From Neptuniibacter sp. UBA6509 (GTDB lineage Bacteria; Pseudomonadota; Gammaproteobacteria; Pseudomonadales; Balneatricaceae), in contig DJLT01000115.1 in assembly GCA_002435145.1 (NCBI GenBank), positions 160,580 through 224,579 of the forward strand: a DNA stretch of 64,000 bases, in the 5' to 3' direction. The notes under the pieces are model-generated. The model searched no databases. It was not told where the DNA came from and was given only the letters and a program-made list of their open reading frames with translations. A program made the translations under genes and the position numbers. Shown piece after piece: positions 43,312 through 52,303 of this stretch (positions are counted from its first letter, which is position 1; the number at the start of each line of letters is the position of its first letter).

Positions 43312-45326
43312 TGAATGATAAGCCGCTAAGTCGTACAGCGTTACTTTGGCAATTATTAACTGTTATAGCGGTTACTCTTCCTCACTTATCGCATCTGCCT
43401 GTATGGGTACCATTTCTAGTACTGTTTACTCTCTCTTTTCGTTTTATGGTTTATTCAGGGCGTTGGTCTTTCCCTAAATGGTGGATAAAAGGGCTGCTTG
43501 TTCTTATGGCGGGAGGAAGCGTTCTCGCAAGTTATAAAGCAGGCGGAGGTATCAGTGTTACAGTTGCTTTGTTAATTGCCGGCTTTGGCTTGAAAATGGT
43601 TGAAATAAACAGTCGAAGGGATTCTACGGTTGTGCTTTATGTCGCGTATATCGTTTTATCTACTGCCTTTTTATTTGATCAAAGCGTTGCCATGGCGCTT
43701 TATGTCATAGTTGTTATTAGCATAGTTACATCAGCTCTGTTAAGCAGTCATATTGATAGGGATACATCGTTTTTAGAGCCTTTTAAAAGGTGTGTGATTA
43801 TGCTGATTCCTGCGCTACCGCTGATGATAGTAATGTTTATCGGAATGCCTCGTTTGGGGCCGATGTGGGAAGTTGGCTTGGATAAAGCAGCCAAAACCGG
43901 CTTATCTGATTCTATGTCCCCTGGTGATATTACACAGCTGACACGATCTGCAGAGGCTGCCTTTAGTGTACGTTTTATATCAGCGCCACCGGCTCAGTCA
44001 CAACTCTATTGGCGCTCTATTGTATTAAATGATTTTGATGGCCGGCGTTGGTTTAATCAGGATGGGTTAGTTGCTTCAAAGAGAAGAAACGATCCAGCAC
44101 CTCAAGCAACAGGGCAATTGAAGTATGAGATGATTTTAGAGGCAAGCCAGAGGAATTATGTGCCTGTTTTAGATTATGTTTCTAAATGGCCTAGCGACTT
44201 AATGGCGTCTAAAGATGGTACGTTATCATCGGCTAATCCCCAAACCGCACGCAATCAATATCAACTGACTTCCCGGTTAGAGCTTCCTGTTTCGTTACGT
44301 TCAGTTGACGATAACTTCTCTCGTGAACTTTATTTACCCGAAGGTAACCGTAAAGCGCGCGATCTTGCTAAGCTTTGGTGGGATGAAACAGGCAGCTATG
44401 AGGGCTTTATTCAGAAGGTGGAACGCTACTTTCATGACCGTTTTAGGTATTCTTTGTCACCCCCACCTTTAGGTAAAAACTCAGTTTCGGAATTTTTACT
44501 AGACACACAAGAGGGCTTTTGTGGCCACTTTGCCAGTGCAACAGCGTTCATGCTTCGAGCCGTAGGTGTACCTGCACGTATCGTGACAGGCTATCAAGGG
44601 GGAGAGCTAAACCCTTATGAAGAATACTTTCTCATAAGACAATATGATGCCCATGCTTGGGTTGAAGCTTGGCTGCCTAGTCAGGGGTGGACACGTCTTG
44701 ATCCAACAGCATGGGTCGCTCCAGAAAGAGTTGAAGCACCGGCTGATGAGATTCTTTCAAATGATACTTCTTTTCTAAAGGACAGCCCGTTTGCTGCCTG
44801 GGGGATTGCTAATAACAGTGTTTTTGCACAACTCAGGCTGCGAATTGAAGCATTTAACTATGGCTGGCATCGTTGGGTACTGAACTATCATCATCAGCAA
44901 AAGGGAATTCTAGAACTGCTCCTAGGGTCATATTCGATCTTAAGTATCGCAATGTTCTTCTTAATCCCATTTATAGTGGTTATTACGCTCACCGTATTTT
45001 TAATCTACTGGCCTAAACGTACGGTCCATAATAATCCTGCGAATAAATTGATAATTCGACTTTCTGAAGGCCTCTCTCGCGATGGGGGCTTAATAGGTGC
45101 TTTTGAACCGAGTTTAGAAAGGATGCAGGGTGAAACTGTGTCGCGTTATTGTCTAAGAGTATCCACTATGAGGCCTGAGCTTAAGGTCTATCTAGATCAA
45201 ATATCTGCGTTATATGTAAACCATCAGTATGCGACAGTGGTTGGTGGTGATGAAATCAATCAGCTTTCCAAGGTGGTTACCGAATGTATATCAGCTCATC
45301 GAAAGGGGTTTAAAAAGAGAGCGTAG
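43311..45326 (+). CDS. tgpA: TgpA-like membrane transglutaminase (DUF3488/DUF4129)
   Basis: 671 residues. Five to six N-terminal helices (about 10-200, DUF3488), a periplasmic papain-like transglutaminase domain (about 390-480) with the Cys in GFCGHFASATAFMLRAVGVPARIVTGYQGG, the His in YDAHAWVEAWLP and Asp in RLDPTAW, then a further transmembrane helix (about 545-570) and a DUF4129-like tail. In Pseudomonas aeruginosa the homologue is essential. Third gene of the moxR operon. Confidence 0.9.
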   Translation: MNDKPLSRTALLWQLLTVIAVTLPHLSHLPVWVPFLVLFTLSFRFMVYSGRWSFPKWWIKGLLVLMAGGSVLASYKAGGGISVTVALLIAGFGLKMVEINSRRDSTVVLYVAYIVLSTAFLFDQSVAMALYVIVVISIVTSALLSSHIDRDTSFLEPFKRCVIMLIPALPLMIVMFIGMPRLGPMWEVGLDKAAKTGLSDSMSPGDITQLTRSAEAAFSVRFISAPPAQSQLYWRSIVLNDFDGRRWFNQDGLVASKRRNDPAPQATGQLKYEMILEASQRNYVPVLDYVSKWPSDLMASKDGTLSSANPQTARNQYQLTSRLELPVSLRSVDDNFSRELYLPEGNRKARDLAKLWWDETGSYEGFIQKVERYFHDRFRYSLSPPPLGKNSVSEFLLDTQEGFCGHFASATAFMLRAVGVPARIVTGYQGGELNPYEEYFLIRQYDAHAWVEAWLPSQGWTRLDPTAWVAPERVEAPADEILSNDTSFLKDSPFAAWGIANNSVFAQLRLRIEAFNYGWHRWVLNYHHQQKGILELLLGSYSILSIAMFFLIPFIVVITLTVFLIYWPKRTVHNNPANKLIIRLSEGLSRDGGLIGAFEPSLERMQGETVSRYCLRVSTMRPELKVYLDQISALYVNHQYATVVGGDEINQLSKVVTECISAHRKGFKKRA

Positions 45327-45966
45327 CGATGATCTGCTGAAGCATAGGCAAGGTTTTAGTTTCAAACCAAGGATTTCTTTTTATCCAAATTTGGTTTCTA
45401 GGTGAGGGGTGAGGAAGAAGAAAAAATGATGCTGGACATTCTTCTTGATTCCTTACTCTCTCTGTTAATGTCCGGTGATCTTCGAGGAATTTTGTGCCTG
45501 ACAAATAGTACTTTTGTGAGTATTGGCCGATTAATAACGTCAGTTTAATGTTGGGCAGTGCTGAAATTAACTGATTATGCCAAGTCATCGCGCATTCAGG
45601 TCTTGGAGGAAGGTCGCCAGATTTGCCTTTTCCCGGATAACAAAACCCCATAGGCAAAATGGCAACATTTTTAGGGTTGTAGAAGGAAGCGTCATCAATA
45701 TTTAACCAGCTTCTTAATCTTTTACCGCTGGCATCATTCCAAGGGATACCGGATGTGTGAACTTTAATACCAGGAGCCTGGCCAATTATTAGCAATTCGG
45801 CACTGCTATTTGCCTGTATTACAGGGTTTGGGCCAAGAGGCAGTTCTCGAGAGCATAGTGTGCAGTTATGGATTTCATCGAGTAATTCTTTCAAAGGGCC
45901 TATCTCTATGTTTGTCGTTCGGTTTAATGGGCTTCTTTGGTTTGGTTTGGTTTCGTAATTAAGCAT
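45310..45966 (-). CDS. uracil-DNA glycosylase superfamily protein
   Basis: 218 residues. Motifs GQAPGIKVHTSGIPWNDASG (about 62-80) and a C-terminal LLPHPSPRNQIW-type (about 183-194) fit the uracil-DNA glycosylase fold. Only one CxxC (NCTLC) is visible near the start, not the four-cysteine Fe-S site of family 4 enzymes, so it belongs to a UDG-like subfamily of uncertain activity. The 3' end overlaps tgpA by 17 nt (convergent). No good ribosome-binding site precedes the ATG, so the start may be further in. Confidence 0.75.
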   Translation of the reverse strand: MLNYETKPNQRSPLNRTTNIEIGPLKELLDEIHNCTLCSRELPLGPNPVIQANSSAELLIIGQAPGIKVHTSGIPWNDASGKRLRSWLNIDDASFYNPKNVAILPMGFCYPGKGKSGDLPPRPECAMTWHNQLISALPNIKLTLLIGQYSQKYYLSGTKFLEDHRTLTERVRNQEECPASFFLLPHPSPRNQIWIKRNPWFETKTLPMLQQIIATLSF

Positions 45967-46101
45967 AAAGAACGCTTTTTACCGAAATACGATAGTGTTT
46001 CATTAAAGAATAATACAAAGAGTGTTGGGTTACTCTGCTTAATATTGCCCGGTACAATGTTCATCTTGAAGCAACTTGTAAGTAGGCGCTCAATACAAAC
46101 A

Positions 46102-46797
46102 ATGAATGATATATCCATGAATTATAACGTTATACGGAGCCGTAAACGAAAAACAGCGGCTATCCGTATTAGCGAAAAAGGCGTAGAGATAAGAGTGCCA
46201 CATTGGGTCAGTGATCAATGGATCACCGAATGGGTTGAAAATAAGCGAACTTGGATTGAACGTAAAAACTTAGTTTTGTCTCAACAGTTGGAAGCAACTT
46301 GTTTGAAAGTAGAGCAAGGAGCAGCCTTCCCATATCGTGGGAAATCATTTCAATTACACTGGGACGTGGGTAAGCGCCGATCTGTTTCCATAGAGGGTAA
46401 TAGACTACTTGTTACTATTAGTAATCGATCTAAGCGGCCTCAAGCAGATAGAGCGTCAGAAGGCTTAAAGGAGTGGTACAAAACTGAGGCGAAAGCCTAT
46501 CTGGAAAAGCGTTTAATATATTGGGCTAATTGTATGGGGTGTTCGCCTAAATTATTAATAGTAAAGGATTATAAGCGCCGGTGGGGGAGTTGTAATCAGC
46601 GCGGTGAAGTATCGCTGAATTGGCGTTTAATTTTTGCAGAAGAAAAATTAATAGATTATGTCGTTATTCATGAACTAGCACATTTGACCCATTTAAATCA
46701 TAGCTTGGAGTTTTGGAATCTAGTTGGTGAGTATTGTCCTGAGTGGCGAAGTTGTCGGGAAGCATTACAGAAATGTAATGGTTGGGTGTTTTGGTAG
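46102..46797 (+). CDS. YgjP-like zinc metallopeptidase (SprT/DUF45)
   Basis: 231 residues from the ATG of MNDISMNYNVIRSRKRKTAAIRIS, which matches the usual family start; the frame is open to 45937 but overlaps the divergent gene. HELAHLTHLNHSLEFW gives HExxH and a third His; RWGSCNQRGEVSLNWRL precedes it. Member of the DUF45/YgjP family, often linked to type I restriction systems, though no such genes are near. Divergent from the UDG-like gene. Confidence 0.85.
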   Translation: MNDISMNYNVIRSRKRKTAAIRISEKGVEIRVPHWVSDQWITEWVENKRTWIERKNLVLSQQLEATCLKVEQGAAFPYRGKSFQLHWDVGKRRSVSIEGNRLLVTISNRSKRPQADRASEGLKEWYKTEAKAYLEKRLIYWANCMGCSPKLLIVKDYKRRWGSCNQRGEVSLNWRLIFAEEKLIDYVVIHELAHLTHLNHSLEFWNLVGEYCPEWRSCREALQKCNGWVFW

Positions 46798-46948
46798 TCT
46801 ATTGTTTGAAAGTTATGAGGTTTATGGTAAAACAGTAATTAAATCTGAGTGTTAAAAAATTATAGTGCGCATTATTGAGCTATTCTGATTAATGCAGCAT
46901 TACCGAGATGCACTTGAGATTTATCTAATAACAATAAAGAGTGATCAA

Positions 46949-48748
46949 ATGAGCCTTTATAGTAGTGTAGAGAAAACCTTCTTTAATACATTAACCAAAA
47001 AAATCTTGGGTAATGTTCTTTTTTTGTTATTGCCGCACGTCGTTCTTCTTTTTATAGGTTACAGTCACTTTGGAAAACTTGAGACGAGTCTGAAAGAGAC
47101 GGTTACTGATGCTTCGACGGTTCAGGTGATACAAGCGCATCTAGATTCGTTTTGGATTTATGGTTTTGCTACTGTCAGTTTTGCTTTAATTGCAGGTGTG
47201 TTCACAATCTTCTTTATGCGGCATCTGTTTTTGCGACCGATAAAAGGCATGACAGATGTATTACAGGCGATTAAGGACAAAGATGGCGATATATCCGCTA
47301 CATTACCTGAATATACCCACGATGAAATTTCAGACATGGCTGAGAGCTATAATACATTCTCAACCAGTTTAAAATCGATGATCGCAGAAAGTCGCCGTCG
47401 TAGCGTGAGCGTTGCTTTAAGCTCGACAAGATTGCAAAAAGTATTAATTGAAGCTCAGGGTTCTGCTAATAAACAAGAAGAGCAGGCTCAGAAAGTTTTT
47501 CAGTCTAGTCAGGAAGCGACCCAGGCTATTGATAACATAGCAGGCAGTACCCTGCAGATCTCTGAACGAAATGGACATAATTTAGAAGAGATCAAATCAT
47601 CAAGTGCAGAGTTAGGCCGAGTTCAACAGCAGGTTGAAGCGATTAGGCATCAAGTAACGGACTTCCAAGAAACCGTTCATCAGCTAGAGGTGAATTCACG
47701 TAATATCACAGAAATTTTAGGCATGGTTAAAGATTTCTCTGATCAAACAAATCTACTAGCACTGAATGCCTCAATTGAAGCGGCTCGTGCAGGTGATGCA
47801 GGCCGTGGATTCTCCGTTGTTGCTGACGAAGTTCGAAACCTTTCACAGAAAGTAAGTGTTGCTACGAGTGAAATTGACCAAAATATTAGTCAGATGTCTT
47901 CTCTGGTTGATAAAACAGGGACTAGTGCCGTCACCATTCTTGAATATGTTGGTTCTACTGAGGAGTTTATTGGTAGTACAAACAATCAATTCCATGGTTT
48001 GGTGAATGACTTCGAAGATCTAAATGGTCAACTAAGTAGTATCAGTGCTGCGATTGATGAGCTTGCATACACGAACAAAGAATCTCATAACCACGTATCA
48101 GAGATTACTGATATCTCTACTGCCATGCATGGTGAGATTGAAGAGTCGCGTCGTTACTCTGAAGAATTGGAGCACTCCACAGAGGAAACTCAAGAGCTGC
48201 TCTCTCGGTTTATCATTGGTTATGGTGGGTTTGAAGGTATGATTCAAACGGGCCGTCAATGGAGCCAAGAAGTTCAATCAGCGCTTGAGGAGCTATCATC
48301 GCGTGGCTGTAACTTGTTTGATACTAACTATAAGCGCCTTAATGATGGTCAAGTGCCAGAGAAGTATGACACGAGTTATGCTGATCAGTATGAAACTATG
48401 ATGCGACCAATTTTTGATGGCTTTATCGCACAAAGGCCTGAGTTTATATACGCGATTGCGGTAGACCGTAATGGTTATGCTGCAGCGCATCACACAAAAG
48501 TATCCGAGCGTATGACGGGTAATTTTGAAGTAGATAATTTAAAGAGCCGTAATAGACGAATCTTTGCAGGTAATCGAGCAGAGATCAGACGTGCATCATC
48601 CACCGCACCGTTCTTACTGCAGACCTATATTCGAGATACAGGGGAAATTTTGAATGATCTGTCTATCCCGTTATACGTGAATGGTCAGCATTGGGGCGGT
48701 TTGATTATGGGCTTTGTGCCTGAACGTCTTTTAGATGATCCTAGTTAA
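46949..48748 (+). CDS. methyl-accepting chemotaxis protein with C-terminal cytoplasmic sensor domain
   Basis: About 599 residues from ATG 46949 (weak GAG box). TM1 about 22-44, short periplasmic loop (about 35 residues, too small for a ligand domain), TM2 about 70-92, HAMP, then the signalling domain with [32 protein letters not shown], and after it about 150 further residues containing [41 protein letters not shown] and [20 protein letters not shown] segments. That C-terminal domain resembles a cytoplasmic Cache/PAS-type sensor. So sensing is likely from inside the cell. It ends in a terminator split by the IS element. Confidence 0.88.
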   Translation: MSLYSSVEKTFFNTLTKKILGNVLFLLLPHVVLLFIGYSHFGKLETSLKETVTDASTVQVIQAHLDSFWIYGFATVSFALIAGVFTIFFMRHLFLRPIKGMTDVLQAIKDKDGDISATLPEYTHDEISDMAESYNTFSTSLKSMIAESRRRSVSVALSSTRLQKVLIEAQGSANKQEEQAQKVFQSSQEATQAIDNIAGSTLQISERNGHNLEEIKSSSAELGRVQQQVEAIRHQVTDFQETVHQLEVNSRNITEILGMVKDFSDQTNLLALNASIEAARAGDAGRGFSVVADEVRNLSQKVSVATSEIDQNISQMSSLVDKTGTSAVTILEYVGSTEEFIGSTNNQFHGLVNDFEDLNGQLSSISAAIDELAYTNKESHNHVSEITDISTAMHGEIEESRRYSEELEHSTEETQELLSRFIIGYGGFEGMIQTGRQWSQEVQSALEELSSRGCNLFDTNYKRLNDGQVPEKYDTSYADQYETMMRPIFDGFIAQRPEFIYAIAVDRNGYAAAHHTKVSERMTGNFEVDNLKSRNRRIFAGNRAEIRRASSTAPFLLQTYIRDTGEILNDLSIPLYVNGQHWGGLIMGFVPERLLDDPS

Positions 48749-48820
48749 AGAGTAGATAACAAAAAACGCGGTATTATGAAGTGACCCCCAATAGTTGAAC
48801 AACCAACATTGGGGGGGTTT

Positions 48821-49329
48821 ATGGCAAAGTACAGCAGAGCATTTAAAAATTGCTGCAGCTAAACAATATCTTAACGGTATATCTTCTCTAGCATTGGGGG
48901 CTGAACTAAACGTTCCCGCTTCACTGATTCGCTAATGGACACAGGTTTACCGGTTTCATGGTGAATCAGCTTTTCTCTCTCCACCTTCCCCTTATTGCGC
49001 ACAGGATAAGCTTCGCATGCTTAATAAAATGTGGGCAGAGCGATGGTCTTTAGGCTATACAAGTGCATACTATAATCTTATATCCCCTGGCATTCTCCAT
49101 GTTTGGCAGCGCCGCTATAGGTCTTCAGACATTAAGGGGTTAGAACCCTACATACGCGGAAAAGCTTTTATGAAACAAAAGTCATCGCCCTCTCAGCCTT
49201 CCAAATCAGTGAGATGACAGCTGAAGAATTCGAAAAGAACTTGAATACCTTAGAGCGGAGAACGCTGTTCTAAAAAAGTTAGATACCTTGTACCTGAAAA
49301 AACAATCTCAAACCAAGAGAAAGCGTTAA
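48821..49329 (+). pseudogene. IS3-family orfA (HTH transposase subunit), degenerate
   Basis: Reading in the correct frames gives MAKYSRAFK, then IAAAKQYLNGISSLALGAELNVPASLIR, then WTQVYRFHGESAFLSPP ... LRMLNKMWAERWSLGYTSAY ... ELEYLRAENAVLKKLD, a normal IS3 OrfA. Damage: an extra A in the run at 48845-48849, an in-frame TAA at 48933-48935, a lost base near 49209-49213, and another near 49232-49240. The A6-C stretch at 49297-49303 is a suitable place for the -1 slip that fuses OrfA to OrfB. Confidence 0.85.
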
Positions 49330-49370
49330 TTATTCAGGAACTCCAAACGACATTTAAACTCGCACCTCTT

Positions 49371-50171
49371 TTGAAAGCATGTGAGCTATCACGCAGTGTC
49401 TTTTACTATCAGTGTCAAGCACTGCAAAAACCTGATAGTTATGTCCATGAGGAGGCGTTGATTAGCCAGATCTTTCATGAGCACAAAGGGCGTTATGGTT
49501 ACCGGCGCATACTTCTGGCCTTAAGGGCTTTCGATATATGGATAAACCATAAGACGGTGCTACGCCTGATGACAGAGCTAAAATTAAAATCGATGGTTCG
49601 CCCTAAGCGCTATGAATCCTATAAAGGAGATGTAGGTAAAAGTGTCTCGCATGTATTGCAGCGCAATTTTGAAGCTCAGCGCCCTAATGAAAAATGGGTA
49701 ACGGATGTCACAGAGTTTAATATCAAAGGCGAAAAAGTATATCTATCGCCGATCATCGACCTGTTTAGTCGGGAAGTGGTGACGTATAAAACAGCAAGGT
49801 CTGCACGCTTGCCACTCGTTACAGATATGCTTGAAGAGGCCATTGATGGCTTGAGAGAGTGTGAATATCCGATATTACACAGTGATCAGGGGTGGCAATA
49901 TCGAAACCCTCTTACACAGAAGATTCTATCTGAGAAAGGGCTTACACAAAGCATGTCCAGAAAAGGGAATTGCCTGGATAATGCGGTAGCAGAAAGCTTT
50001 TTCGCCTTACTCAAAACGGAGATGTATCATCAACAAGAATTCACGGATGCTGACGATCTGATAAATCAGATCGGTGAATACATTGACTATTACAATACGA
50101 AACGCATTAAGGTAAAACTAAAAGGCCTGACTCCGGTCGAGTACCGTAATCAGGCCTTATCAGCAGCTTAA
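49371..50171 (+). CDS. IS3-family orfB transposase (DDE integrase core)
   Basis: 266 codons from a TTG; the frame is open upstream to the A6 run at 49297, fitting production by programmed frameshift. HTH_21-like start (CELSRSVFYYQ ... HKGRYGYRRI), then the rve core with Asp in NEKWVTDVTEF, Asp in ILHSDQGWQY and Glu in LDNAVAESFFALLK, i.e. a complete DDE triad, followed by YIDYYNTKRIKVKLKGLTPVEYR. Alone it should not support transposition. Confidence 0.93.
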   Translation: MKACELSRSVFYYQCQALQKPDSYVHEEALISQIFHEHKGRYGYRRILLALRAFDIWINHKTVLRLMTELKLKSMVRPKRYESYKGDVGKSVSHVLQRNFEAQRPNEKWVTDVTEFNIKGEKVYLSPIIDLFSREVVTYKTARSARLPLVTDMLEEAIDGLRECEYPILHSDQGWQYRNPLTQKILSEKGLTQSMSRKGNCLDNAVAESFFALLKTEMYHQQEFTDADDLINQIGEYIDYYNTKRIKVKLKGLTPVEYRNQALSAA

Positions 50172-50256
50172 CAAAAAGTGTCTAACTTTATGGGGTCACT
50201 TCAATTAACCGCGTTTTTTTATGCCTAGAGGGAAGACACTCAGAGCTTATGATTCT

Positions 50257-51057
50257 CTATAGATCACAGTCGGTAACTAGCTGCTCTATAAGCTGTTTAA
50301 CTGTATCGTAAGACAGTGGTTTACTGCACAAGGCGGAAACGCCAGCACTTTGGACTGCGGCAAGACGGCTTTCATTTTGCTCACTAGTAATCATTAAAAT
50401 AGGGACTGTAGGCTGCTCACTGTGGTTTCGGATATGCTCTGTGAGCTCTTTTCCGTCTACATTAGGCATATTGTAGTCAGTAATGATTAGATCAAAACGG
50501 TAGCCTTGATCAATGAGTTGCAACGCTTCGGCTCCATCCTTCGCTGTTTCAATGGATTGAATTGAAAGGGATTCAAGCATCTGTTTTATATATTTACGTG
50601 ACAGAGAGCTGTCATCTACAACGAGGACCCTGAGTGCATCATAAGCATCACTGTCATTGTCGGATTCGAAATCAGTGATGTAATCCAGTGTGCTTCTAAG
50701 GGCCATTCCCATTTCAGCACGGCTAAAGGGTTTGGGTAAAATAGCGATAGCACCCGCTTGTCGGATAGGTTCTAAGTAGCGGTAGTGTGTTTCAGATGAG
50801 ATGAGGAGAAATGTGACATTTTCTAGCCGCTCTAATCCTCGCATTTGAGTCACTAGATCTGTTCCCGTCATATCTGGTAGATGCATTGAAGAGAGTACGA
50901 TATCTGGCGGAGAGGTCAACATGTGAGTAAGCGCAGGTTTAGCTTCTGTAAACTCATCAATATTGGTAATACCATAACTATTTAGATGACCTGTAATAAT
51001 ATGGCGTTGAACCTTTGACGGTTCAATTACAGTGACATAAAGACTACTTAATTCCAT
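50257..51057 (-). CDS. double-receiver response regulator, first receiver degenerate
   Basis: 266 residues, two receivers and no output domain. Receiver 2 (about 143-262) is intact: VVDDS, phospho-acceptor Asp194 in LIITDYNMPNVDG, Thr/Ser in MITSE and Lys246 in CSKP. In receiver 1 (about 5-125) the acidic pair is reduced to IEPS and the phospho-acceptor position holds Ser57 (IVLSSMHLPD), although Lys109 (LPKPFS) remains. A pseudo-receiver fused to a CheY-like domain could bind a partner constitutively. Next to a chemoreceptor gene (converging across the IS), it may act in chemotaxis. Confidence 0.85.
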   Translation of the reverse strand: MELSSLYVTVIEPSKVQRHIITGHLNSYGITNIDEFTEAKPALTHMLTSPPDIVLSSMHLPDMTGTDLVTQMRGLERLENVTFLLISSETHYRYLEPIRQAGAIAILPKPFSRAEMGMALRSTLDYITDFESDNDSDAYDALRVLVVDDSSLSRKYIKQMLESLSIQSIETAKDGAEALQLIDQGYRFDLIITDYNMPNVDGKELTEHIRNHSEQPTVPILMITSEQNESRLAAVQSAGVSALCSKPLSYDTVKQLIEQLVTDCDL

Positions 51058-51345
51058 ATCCTAAGATCCATAATAGTGAAAAAAATATGAATTGCTTATC
51101 CGCCGCTGCAGATATATACAGCTTAGATCATGAGTATGAAAAGTTTACTAGAAAATGTTAAAACAGTTAAGGAATTGACCTAACTTGCTTGATTTATAGT
51201 GTTTTTTTAAAACTTTGTTTATTAAATGTACAATTTGGTAGCGTTTGCTCAATAAGCACCCTGTTGTATTAAGTTTTAATTCAGAGAGGGGGTGGCTTAA
51301 TAGGTTTTTCATTGCTCTTTTTGTTGTAATCAACAACCTCCCTTT

Positions 51346-51377
51346 GGCCTGTTCGCTTTTAGCGTACAGGTCTTTTT
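51346..51377 (+). terminator. orphan rho-independent terminator (possible small RNA)
   Basis: GGCCTGTTCGC (51346-51356), loop TTTTA, GCGTACAGGTC (51362-51372), with one mismatch and one wobble, then TTTTT. No plus-strand gene precedes it after the IS. Confidence 0.55.
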
Positions 51378-51440
51378 AATACATTTTTGTTAGCCGTTTA
51401 AATGCCGCAGAGCGAGTTTACATAATCATTTGAGTGTAAA

Positions 51441-51468
51441 TTGACTTATATCAGTCTTTTGCTATATA
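51441..51468 (+). promoter_or_regulatory. sigma-70 promoter of the tetR gene
   Basis: TTGACT, 16-bp spacer, TATATA; about 110 nt upstream of the start codon. Confidence 0.5.
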
Positions 51469-51577
51469 CCGATGGAAACCTGTTTCGACAGGCGTAGCAT
51501 GATAAAAGAGGGCTTAAGATAAGTGAAGGGCTGCTTATCTATCCTGTGTAGTTCACTGATACAAAGGGTTATAGACA

Positions 51578-52222
51578 ATGCCTCCAAATGGAAATGCAGG
51601 TCTCACACGTAGTTTAATTCTGAAATCGGCTACTTCTATTATCAGCCAAGATGGGTTGGAAGCGCTCACCGCTGGTCGCTTAATAGAATTGGCAGGAATT
51701 AGTAAGGGAGGTTTGTACCACCATTTTAGAACCATGGCTGAGGTTGAATCTGAAGTGCTGGAACGGTTACTTCAAAATTTTATTATTAAACTTTCAGCGT
51801 GCGATGAGCCTGATTCGGTCGATAATTTTTTTGAGTACGTAGAGCAGGAGATATTTGAAAACTTTCTTGTTAAAGATGAATCAAATTGTGCACTGTTTGC
51901 TTTTACTTCAGCAGCGGCAACGAACCTTCAAATAGGTACGATGCTGAATAAATTTATGGAAGAGTTAACCCTGCTTCGATTGAAAAGGTTAAAAACTGTG
52001 TCGCCTAACGTACCGCCGGTGATATTACACAGTGCTGTACAGCTGATTTCTACACTACAGCTGGGTTTGACGGCAAGGCTTTTCTCAGGGGTTGATTCTG
52101 TTAGTTTAAAGAATTACTGGCAAGGGCTTCGTGTTCTGTTGGTTTCTGCAATACAGCAAGATAGTTCGCAAGGTTTATATCTATCAGAAGGATTGGATAC
52201 AGTTATCCCGATAAATTTCTAG
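51578..52222 (+). CDS. TetR-family transcriptional regulator
   Basis: 214 residues. N-terminal TetR HTH: LILKSATSIISQDGLEALTAGRLIELAGISKGGLYHHFRTMAEVESEVLERLL, followed by a variable ligand-binding region. The target is not evident: neighbours on both sides belong to other units, so regulation of a distant or divergent gene is possible. A 37-nt hairpin follows the stop. Confidence 0.9.
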   Translation: MPPNGNAGLTRSLILKSATSIISQDGLEALTAGRLIELAGISKGGLYHHFRTMAEVESEVLERLLQNFIIKLSACDEPDSVDNFFEYVEQEIFENFLVKDESNCALFAFTSAAATNLQIGTMLNKFMEELTLLRLKRLKTVSPNVPPVILHSAVQLISTLQLGLTARLFSGVDSVSLKNYWQGLRVLLVSAIQQDSSQGLYLSEGLDTVIPINF

Positions 52223-52242
52223 TTGTTTTGTAGCTGTTTTTA

Positions 52243-52279
52243 ACTAAAGAGCTTCTATACCGATATAGAGCTCTTTAGT
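52243..52279. terminator. long hairpin between convergent tetR and 52304-52795
   Basis: ACTAAAGAGCT (52243-52253) and AGCTCTTTAGT (52269-52279), an 11-bp perfect stem with further inner TATA pairing. No T-tract, so termination strength is uncertain. Confidence 0.5.
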
Positions 52280-52303
52280 CTCTGAGTTCTTGCAGATGGT
52301 AGA

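Larger units (their letters stand above)
48777..50203 (+). mobile_element. IS3-family insertion sequence, 1427 bp, with ATTA target duplication
   Basis: The ends are TGAAGTGACCCC (48777-48788) and its exact inverse GGGGTCACTTCA (50192-50203), giving a 12-bp perfect terminal repeat that keeps the TG...CA rule; imperfect similarity continues inward. Flanking ATTA at 48773-48776 and 50204-50207 is a 4-bp target duplication. OrfB is intact; orfA is broken by frameshifts and a stop. Both ends and the duplication look fresh, while the transposase gene is damaged. Confidence 0.92.
48761..50220. terminator. chemoreceptor terminator interrupted by the insertion sequence
   Basis: The left arm AAAAAACGCGGT (48761-48772) and right arm ACCGCGTTTTTTT (50208-50220) are exact complements over 12 bp. 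Removing the IS and one copy of ATTA restores a hairpin with an ATTA tetraloop and a T-tract, able to end both the chemoreceptor transcript and the convergent receiver gene. Confidence 0.85.
51058..51577. other. 520-bp intergenic region with an orphan plus-strand terminator
   Basis: No protein-coding frame of note. It contains a plus-strand terminator (51346-51377) with no gene before it, a tetR promoter (51441-51468) and a CCTGT-TTCG-ACAGG hairpin near 51479. The terminator suggests a small RNA, described below. Confidence 0.45.

Noticed and set aside
45937..46101. N-terminal extension of the YgjP-like protein
   Set aside because: It overlaps the divergent UDG-like gene start and lacks family similarity; the family start matches 46102.
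45310..46797. Possible restriction-modification island around the YgjP-like gene
   Set aside because: YgjP relatives often sit near type I restriction genes, but no hsd genes or methyltransferases are present in the window.
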